From assembly GCA_964422465.1 (NCBI GenBank), contig CAYRBD010000042.1, positions 1 to 27,160 on the forward strand: 27,160 nucleotides of DNA, written 5' to 3'. The notes beneath the pieces were generated by a model, which saw only the letters and a program-made list of their open reading frames with translations, had not been told where the DNA came from and did not search any database. Source of the stretch: FW021-bin31 sp964422465 (GTDB lineage Bacteria; Bacteroidota; Bacteroidia; Chitinophagales; Chitinophagaceae). Both the position numbers and the translations under genes were made by a program. This document shows positions 22,679 through 27,160 of the stretch, in pieces. Position 1 is the first letter of the stretch. Each line of letters opens with the position of its first letter.

Positions 22679-23173
22679 ATGAAGACTGGGAAAAAGTTCA
22701 TTTTACTTCTTTTGTTCTCTGCTATTATCTCTTTTCAGGGATGCTTTATAATCCCCTATCTTTTTGAACCGCCGGTAACCGGGGATTGGGATAAAACGCC
22801 ATCTCCCACGTTTTTTCAATCTACCCGTCCGTTTGGGTATAAAAAGCTTAGGAAAAGGATGATGCGTCCGCCTATTTCTTTTGTGATAGCATTAAAAGAA
22901 TACAGGATGAAGAGAAACTCATTTCCTCTGGATATGGCAGCCCTGGGACATTTTTCAAGGGAGGGTAATCAGGCTATGGCAGCCCTTCAGGAGGCCGGTT
23001 TTACCCGGTTAAGAATAAAATATTGGTCATTGGATTCTTTCCGATTGGCATGGGAGCATCCTCGTATTGATGATCTGCCAACCACGCGTGCGAATAAGAA
23101 TATTGAGGCTTCGGGTGTTTTTATTTTTACTTATAAAGATTCTTCCTTTGTAACAAAAACAGTTTTTAAATAA
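22679..23173 (+). CDS. Small lipoprotein, function unknown
   Basis: A 164-residue lipoprotein. The signal peptide LLLLFSAIISFQGC ends with lipobox FQGC (Cys22). The mature chain is basic and Arg/Lys-rich in the first half (YKKLRKRMMRPP) and contains NSFPLDMAALGHFSREGNQA, which resembles the start of pilin-like 'yP..l.eL' substrates only superficially. No known domain seen. It begins 3 bp after the preceding barrel-like gene, so the two are very probably co-expressed and may work together at the outer membrane. Confidence 0.75.
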   Translation: MKTGKKFILLLLFSAIISFQGCFIIPYLFEPPVTGDWDKTPSPTFFQSTRPFGYKKLRKRMMRPPISFVIALKEYRMKRNSFPLDMAALGHFSREGNQAMAALQEAGFTRLRIKYWSLDSFRLAWEHPRIDDLPTTRANKNIEASGVFIFTYKDSSFVTKTVFK

Positions 23174-23562
23174 GGACCTGCGACAGGATGGCAATATCAT
23201 GGTTTTTTTTACCCGTATGTTTTGTTTTATATAAGAAAATCGAATCAGAGATACCAGTTTCTCTATCAATGTTTTCTTTTTGTTCAGTGGGTTTATATAA
23301 AATGAATAAAATATATATTTTTAAATAGAGTCGTTTTATTTTGTTTTCACCAGGAAATTATATACCATACTTCTAATAACAATTAATCCTTCAATAATCT
23401 TTTTTGAAAGGCTTTTCGTGATTTTTTTTAATATTCATAATCATGGTCTTGATTTGATTTCCCAATTTACCACCGGTATTGAGTATCATCAAATCAATAT
23501 CTTTGATGTAAATTGATACCATATTCCATTTTGTGAGATTAGACTTGAGAATTCTAAAAATA
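23174..23562. other. AT-rich intergenic region between convergent genes
   Basis: It separates the lipoprotein gene from the convergent helicase-nuclease gene. A short stem CCTG-CGA-CAGG (23177-23187), 17 bases before a run of eight Ts (23205-23212), may be a weak terminator for the plus-strand genes. The minus-strand half contains the short ORF at 23391-23522. Otherwise I see nothing specific. Confidence 0.5.
23391..23522 (-). CDS. Possible 43-residue ORF downstream of the helicase-nuclease gene
   Basis: ATG 23522 to TGA 23391, 40 bases after the helicase-nuclease stop and on the same strand. The product starts MVSIYIKDIDLMILNTGGKL and ends KNHEKPFKKDY; it is hydrophilic and lysine-rich, with a composition that looks protein-like. 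The frame stays open for 16 further codons upstream without an ATG, so it might be the tail of a decayed gene. I recognise no family. It could be a real small third gene, a remnant or chance. Confidence 0.3.
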   Translation of the reverse strand: MVSIYIKDIDLMILNTGGKLGNQIKTMIMNIKKNHEKPFKKDY

Positions 23563-26500
23563 CTATGAATTTATAATTTCCTCCACATAATCAACAGCGG
23601 CGCTATCTTGAAAATAGACATGTTCCTTATTAAAATCGGCCTCCGACAATTGGCCTTTCCACTGCACTTCCAGTAAAGCGGTATTTGAGACAATAAAAGA
23701 GTCCAGCTTTAATCCTGAGTGTTTTACCTGTGGCTGTACCTTGTCCTTTAAAACCTTATAGAATTGAATCTTTGGATCATTTATTCCCCTGGAATTACGA
23801 ATCCCTTTGGGGTCTATGAATTTGATGGATTGCGTTCCTTCTTTGATAATCCATAAAATAAAATCGGGATAGAAATTATTTCCATCTGTAAAGAATCCTA
23901 ATCCTTTTTTACTTTGATTTCGCAGGATATGAATTTCTGTATCTTCCAATAGAGACTGATGGTTTTCGACATATTGAATGAGATCATCCAGAAATTGTTT
24001 TTCCGAAGCATCCAATGCGATAGGGTTCACTTTTATCAGGTTTTTCAGTCCATTTCCGACGTAAATCAATGGCTTGTACAAGTGCAATAAATTGTCGAAC
24101 GCACTGGCTTCTGAAGCTATTTGGATATGACTAAAAGCCGGATCAGCCACTTCCGTTTTTAATTGTTCTACTTTTTGCCGGTATTGTTCAATCTCTTCTT
24201 CACTGTTCAGGCGAATATCATATTCCAGGATGAAATTATCTTCACTCCCTTTCAATACAATTACTTCGATATTATCAGCATTGAAACTATTTTTATAGTG
24301 CAAATAAATTTGTTCTATATATCTTTTGAGAAGTATCTCCGCCAATTCCTGCCAAATAAAGGTATTTTCAAAGCTTTTGAAGTTCATATTATAGGCAGGG
24401 ACTAATAACCTATACCAGGAAGAGCTTTTCAGAATTTCTTTTAAAACAACTTTACTCACAGACAGATTAGAAAAGCCTTTATCCGCTTTATATTCTTGAA
24501 TAGCTAAATAAAGGGCGTTCCAATCCAGAAAGGCTAAATGTTTTTCCGTTAATTGAGCTTCATTTTTGGTTATCTCGAACCCCTTTTGGTTCTGCTGCAA
24601 TACATCAATTCTGGGATATCTATCTACAATTACTCTTTTGTTATCAAATTTAGGTAATTCTAATTCCAGTGTTATTAGTTTCTTTTTCTTGAAACCCAAA
24701 TCATCTCTTACCTGAATTAATTTTAATCTGTTTTCGGAAACTATCTTTTTTTGTTTAGTTTGGATTTTAATGGTAATCCAGGAAGAATCGTTGGTGGGCA
24801 AGCCCTCTTCTTCGAGGAATTCTTTGAACTGTTCCATATAATTGGCCTGTACCCCAAATATTTGTAGGGTTTCCAACGGTCTGAGATAAGGTCTTATTTC
24901 TCTGATGTTATTTGGCTTTTGAAAATCATCTAATCCGGTGGAGCGTTTTAGAGAGAATTGATAGCCTTTCAACCGAACCCCACGACCAAATAACTGTATG
25001 ACTTGCGCTCCTTCTTTTTTACCCACATTCATAAGCCCCATAGAAGATACCCGCCAGGAAGACCAGCCTTCGGTAAATTTCTTGGAACCAATTAAAAGAT
25101 TGATGGATGAATCCTTCTCATTGATACCTTTGAACAAAGAAGTAGAAAAATCTCTTTCCACTCCTAACACTGCATTATCCATGGCAAGATTAAATAACTT
25201 TCCTTCATCCCCCACATTTATTACTCCGAAATAATCATTGTCGCCAACCCGCAAACCTAATTCGCCGTCAGCTCCTTTGAGCTGATCCAGATAGAGATTT
25301 GCACCAATAACGGTATTATGAAATACCAACTCATTAATGCCCCGGAAAATATCCTCTCCCGATAATCTTTGCTGAATTAAATAGCTAAAAGATGTTTCAA
25401 AAATGGAATAGCCATTTTTGTCCACCAATCCGGCTTTGTTTTGAACCACATCTTCTATCGCCTGAATGCTTTGAATAGGATTTTTCAAAAAATCTGTCAG
25501 AAAATAAATAATGGTCAACACATCAGAGACCTGTTTACCCTGTTCTGTTCGTACCGCATTTACCTTTCCTCCTACAAATATCCAAAGGGGTTTTTCTAAC
25601 AAAAAGTTGCGCAATAAAAAGCCTTTCTCCTTAAAAATGAGCTGCTGTTGATAAAAAGAAACCAGGTTGGCTATCAGATAATGTCTGCGGTAATTTTTAT
25701 CATCTTCTTTTAGATTCAGAATTCTGTAATCCTTCCCATAGCCATCCTGATAAAAATATTTATAGGAATAATCAAACAGGATACTCTTGGCATATTCCTG
25801 CGTAAATTCTACTCTTTTAGTTTTAGTAGTAGCGCTTATAGCCTGCCCAAAAGTGGCTGAATATTCAAAAGCAAAGCCGGTCTCGCTCAGCTTGTCTCTA
25901 TATCGTTTCCAGGCATCTCCGCCCATGCCGCCATGCCCTTCATCTATCAGAACTAAGTTTTCCGTTTCAAATTGATCTACGGCTACGGTCTTGTCCCCGC
26001 TATCTTCTGCCAGTTTGGTAATTTCTAAAATTTCCACTTCTTTCCCGGAAAACATACCGGAGCTACTCTTGTTAAAAATGGCAGCTTGAATATCCGATAA
26101 TTCAAACTGTTCCAGATGCTGTTTGCTCAGCCCTTCATTGGGCGTAATCAGCAATACTTTATTTTTATGGCCTTGCTGATGCTTTTTTGCATAATACAGA
26201 TACTGCTTGATATGAATATGCATGAGCAGGGTCTTGCCTGAACCGGTAGCATTCCAAAAAGCCAGTTTATTCAGCCGGTCTATGGTGAATTTTTGAGAAA
26301 CAAATACCTCGGCTCTTTCTCCCCGGCTCAACCCGGCCATCCGTTCTATCTGCTTCTGGTTAAACAGCCGAACAAACTCATTCAATTCTGCTAACAATTC
26401 TACTTTATTACTAAAATATTTATCCAAATAAATTTCGGTAAACAACAAGGATAAATATTGGAAGTATTTCCAGCTAATTTGCTCCTCTCTTTTATCGGAA

Positions 26501-26763
26501 ATTTGCCTGGTAAACCGGACAATATTTTCGTCATACTGCTGCAATCTGTCCGGTGTCAGGAACGGAGACTGGTACAGATGATTAATCAAAGCCTGTAGAT
26601 AACGGGTATTCCCCTCCTCGGTATAGCCTTCATTGTTAGAATATTTCAGGTCTTTAAATATTTCTACGCCGCCTTTCCCCAATATTCTTCTGCCAATACT
26701 ATCTATGCCAAAAAGCGACAGCATGTATTTATTGAGAACGAGTGTTTCGTGAAAGTTTGCCAT
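23563..26763 (-). CDS. SF2 DEAD/DEAH helicase with C-terminal PD-(D/E)xK nuclease, type III restriction Res-like
   Basis: A 1066-residue ATP-dependent nuclease. The N-terminal ~165 residues are helical with no recognised domain. Walker A is ATGSGKT (172-178) in LAFWNATGSGKTLLMHIHIK; motif II is DEGH (274-277) in VLIDEGHGGMGG; motif III is SAT (302-304); motif V region is GSKKFTEGWSSWRVSSMGLM (558-577); motif VI is QLFGRGVRLKG (589-599). Near the C-terminus FYPDFILWI (PD at 966-967) and KFIDPKG (Asp984-Pro-Lys986) make an intact PD-(D/E)xK site. This order (ResIII helicase then endonuclease) is that of type III restriction subunits. Unlike classical Res, no mod gene is next to it in the window; the upstream neighbour, 9 bp away, is a small XRE protein. 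A defence function is likely by family; the target signal is unknown. Confidence 0.88.
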   Translation of the reverse strand: MANFHETLVLNKYMLSLFGIDSIGRRILGKGGVEIFKDLKYSNNEGYTEEGNTRYLQALINHLYQSPFLTPDRLQQYDENIVRFTRQISDKREEQISWKYFQYLSLLFTEIYLDKYFSNKVELLAELNEFVRLFNQKQIERMAGLSRGERAEVFVSQKFTIDRLNKLAFWNATGSGKTLLMHIHIKQYLYYAKKHQQGHKNKVLLITPNEGLSKQHLEQFELSDIQAAIFNKSSSGMFSGKEVEILEITKLAEDSGDKTVAVDQFETENLVLIDEGHGGMGGDAWKRYRDKLSETGFAFEYSATFGQAISATTKTKRVEFTQEYAKSILFDYSYKYFYQDGYGKDYRILNLKEDDKNYRRHYLIANLVSFYQQQLIFKEKGFLLRNFLLEKPLWIFVGGKVNAVRTEQGKQVSDVLTIIYFLTDFLKNPIQSIQAIEDVVQNKAGLVDKNGYSIFETSFSYLIQQRLSGEDIFRGINELVFHNTVIGANLYLDQLKGADGELGLRVGDNDYFGVINVGDEGKLFNLAMDNAVLGVERDFSTSLFKGINEKDSSINLLIGSKKFTEGWSSWRVSSMGLMNVGKKEGAQVIQLFGRGVRLKGYQFSLKRSTGLDDFQKPNNIREIRPYLRPLETLQIFGVQANYMEQFKEFLEEEGLPTNDSSWITIKIQTKQKKIVSENRLKLIQVRDDLGFKKKKLITLELELPKFDNKRVIVDRYPRIDVLQQNQKGFEITKNEAQLTEKHLAFLDWNALYLAIQEYKADKGFSNLSVSKVVLKEILKSSSWYRLLVPAYNMNFKSFENTFIWQELAEILLKRYIEQIYLHYKNSFNADNIEVIVLKGSEDNFILEYDIRLNSEEEIEQYRQKVEQLKTEVADPAFSHIQIASEASAFDNLLHLYKPLIYVGNGLKNLIKVNPIALDASEKQFLDDLIQYVENHQSLLEDTEIHILRNQSKKGLGFFTDGNNFYPDFILWIIKEGTQSIKFIDPKGIRNSRGINDPKIQFYKVLKDKVQPQVKHSGLKLDSFIVSNTALLEVQWKGQLSEADFNKEHVYFQDSAAVDYVEEIINS

Positions 26764-26772
26764 ACGTTTTCG

Positions 26773-27090
26773 TTAATTATACTCTTTATCCGTTATTAAT
26801 TTTATCTGTATCAATTCGATCTCTAAAACTGTCCCTAATTCAATTAATGTTTTAAGAGTAAAATTGGCTCTGCCTTTTACCCACTTATTGACCTGCTGGG
26901 GGCTTACCTCCATTTTACCTGCCAGATCCTTCTGCGTCCAACTAAGTTCCTCCAAACGCTTCAGAATATTAAGGGCTATCTTTTGGGAAGTTCGGTAAAA
27001 TTTTCGATTTTTATTCCGGTCTCTAATCCAGTCTGCCGTATTGGAAGTATCCTCTGATACTAAAGCCAAAAATTTCTCTTGGTTTGTCAT
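26773..27090 (-). CDS. XRE-family helix-turn-helix regulator
   Basis: A 105-residue DNA-binding protein. The helix-turn-helix is at about 40-95: ALNILKRLEELSWTQKDLAG, then KMEVSPQQVNKWVKGRANFT and LKTLIELGTVLEIEL, a standard HTH_3 fold. The N-terminal ~38 residues (MTNQEKFLALVSEDTSNTAD) form a short helical arm. An ATG at 27141 in the same frame would add 17 hydrophobic residues, but it lies at or upstream of the predicted promoter at 27111-27142, so the start at 27090 is preferred. It ends 9 bp before the helicase-nuclease start. Such small regulators commonly control restriction genes, delaying nuclease expression; autoregulation is inferred, and no operator palindrome stands out in the 70 bases seen upstream. 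Confidence 0.85.
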   Translation of the reverse strand: MTNQEKFLALVSEDTSNTADWIRDRNKNRKFYRTSQKIALNILKRLEELSWTQKDLAGKMEVSPQQVNKWVKGRANFTLKTLIELGTVLEIELIQIKLITDKEYN

Positions 27091-27110
27091 AATTTTGATA
27101 GAGAAAGATA

Positions 27111-27142
27111 CAAATATAAGCAGGATTTTAATGAAGATCAAC
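27111..27142 (-). promoter_or_regulatory. Promoter of the HTH-nuclease pair
   Basis: On the minus strand GTTG (27142-27139), 20 bases, then TATATTTG (27118-27111), a full match to TAnnTTTG at the expected spacing. It ends 20 bases before ATG 27090. It implies that the pair is transcribed from here rather than only from a gene beyond the window edge. Confidence 0.6.
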
Positions 27143-27160
27143 TTACAGGTTTATTCTATA

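Noticed and set aside
23188..23328. 46-codon ORF with a hydrophobic stretch after the lipoprotein gene
   Set aside because: It is low-complexity, AT-driven sequence in an intergenic region with no support beyond an ATG near an AGG.
27091..27141. Longer N-terminus for the HTH regulator starting at 27141
   Set aside because: The extra ATG coincides with the -33 region of a consensus promoter, so it would not be transcribed from it, and the extension is an untypical hydrophobic stretch.

Overview
The window looks like a chromosomal segment from a Bacteroidota bacterium. A Chitinophagales/Sphingobacteriia-like member is my guess, but I cannot fix the genus. The main reasons are a FecI/FecR/SusC trans-envelope signalling cluster with an STN-bearing SusC, several Bacteroidota-style lipoproteins and DUF-type outer-membrane proteins, and promoter-like sites fitting the TTTG / TAnnTTTG pattern of this phylum rather than the E. 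coli -35/-10 pattern. A run of 100 Ns (19200-19299) marks a scaffold join, so linkage across it is assumed.

Layout. (1) 1-5542, minus strand: ECF sigma factor, TonB-dependent receptor, FecR anti-sigma factor and the N-terminal third of a SusC-like receptor that runs off the left edge. The fecR-susC leader contains three inverted repeats and a possible 36-residue ORF. (2) 5710-7160: a DUF4382 lipoprotein convergent with a glyoxalase-II-like metallohydrolase; their stop codons share one TTAA. (3) 7223-12653, plus strand: a 1117-residue envelope protein (dead peptidase-like domain, propeller, beta-barrel), then a second ECF sigma factor overlapping a gene for a protein with an inner-membrane helix and a beta-barrel-like C-terminus. 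(4) 16776-12663, minus strand: a five-gene run, GH88 unsaturated uronyl hydrolase, kduI, a SAM methyltransferase, a KduD-type dehydrogenase and marC. A perfect 12-bp LacI-type palindrome overlaps the predicted -33 element upstream. Three of the five genes form a coherent pathway: GH88 releases unsaturated uronate from lyase-cut polysaccharide, KduI isomerises it and the KduD-type enzyme reduces it to 2-keto-3-deoxygluconate. (5) 17026-18513: transaldolase and an acyl-CoA thioesterase, abutting.

(6) 18514-19328: about 0.7 kb of non-coding, repeat-bearing DNA plus the assembly gap. (7) 19329-23173: a small secreted Cys/His protein, then ftcD-lpxK with overlapping ORFs, then a small outer-membrane-type protein and a lipoprotein. 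(8) 27090-23563, minus strand: an XRE-type regulator and a 1066-residue helicase-nuclease resembling type III restriction Res subunits, with a good promoter at the right edge. No methyltransferase partner for the nuclease is visible before the window ends.

The best candidates for something less described are: the operator/promoter overlap and the AT-rich methyltransferase inside the kdu run; the sigma factor paired with an inner-membrane-to-barrel protein behind an ECF-type promoter; the leader between fecR and susC; and the HTH-helicase-nuclease pair with a possible tiny third gene.
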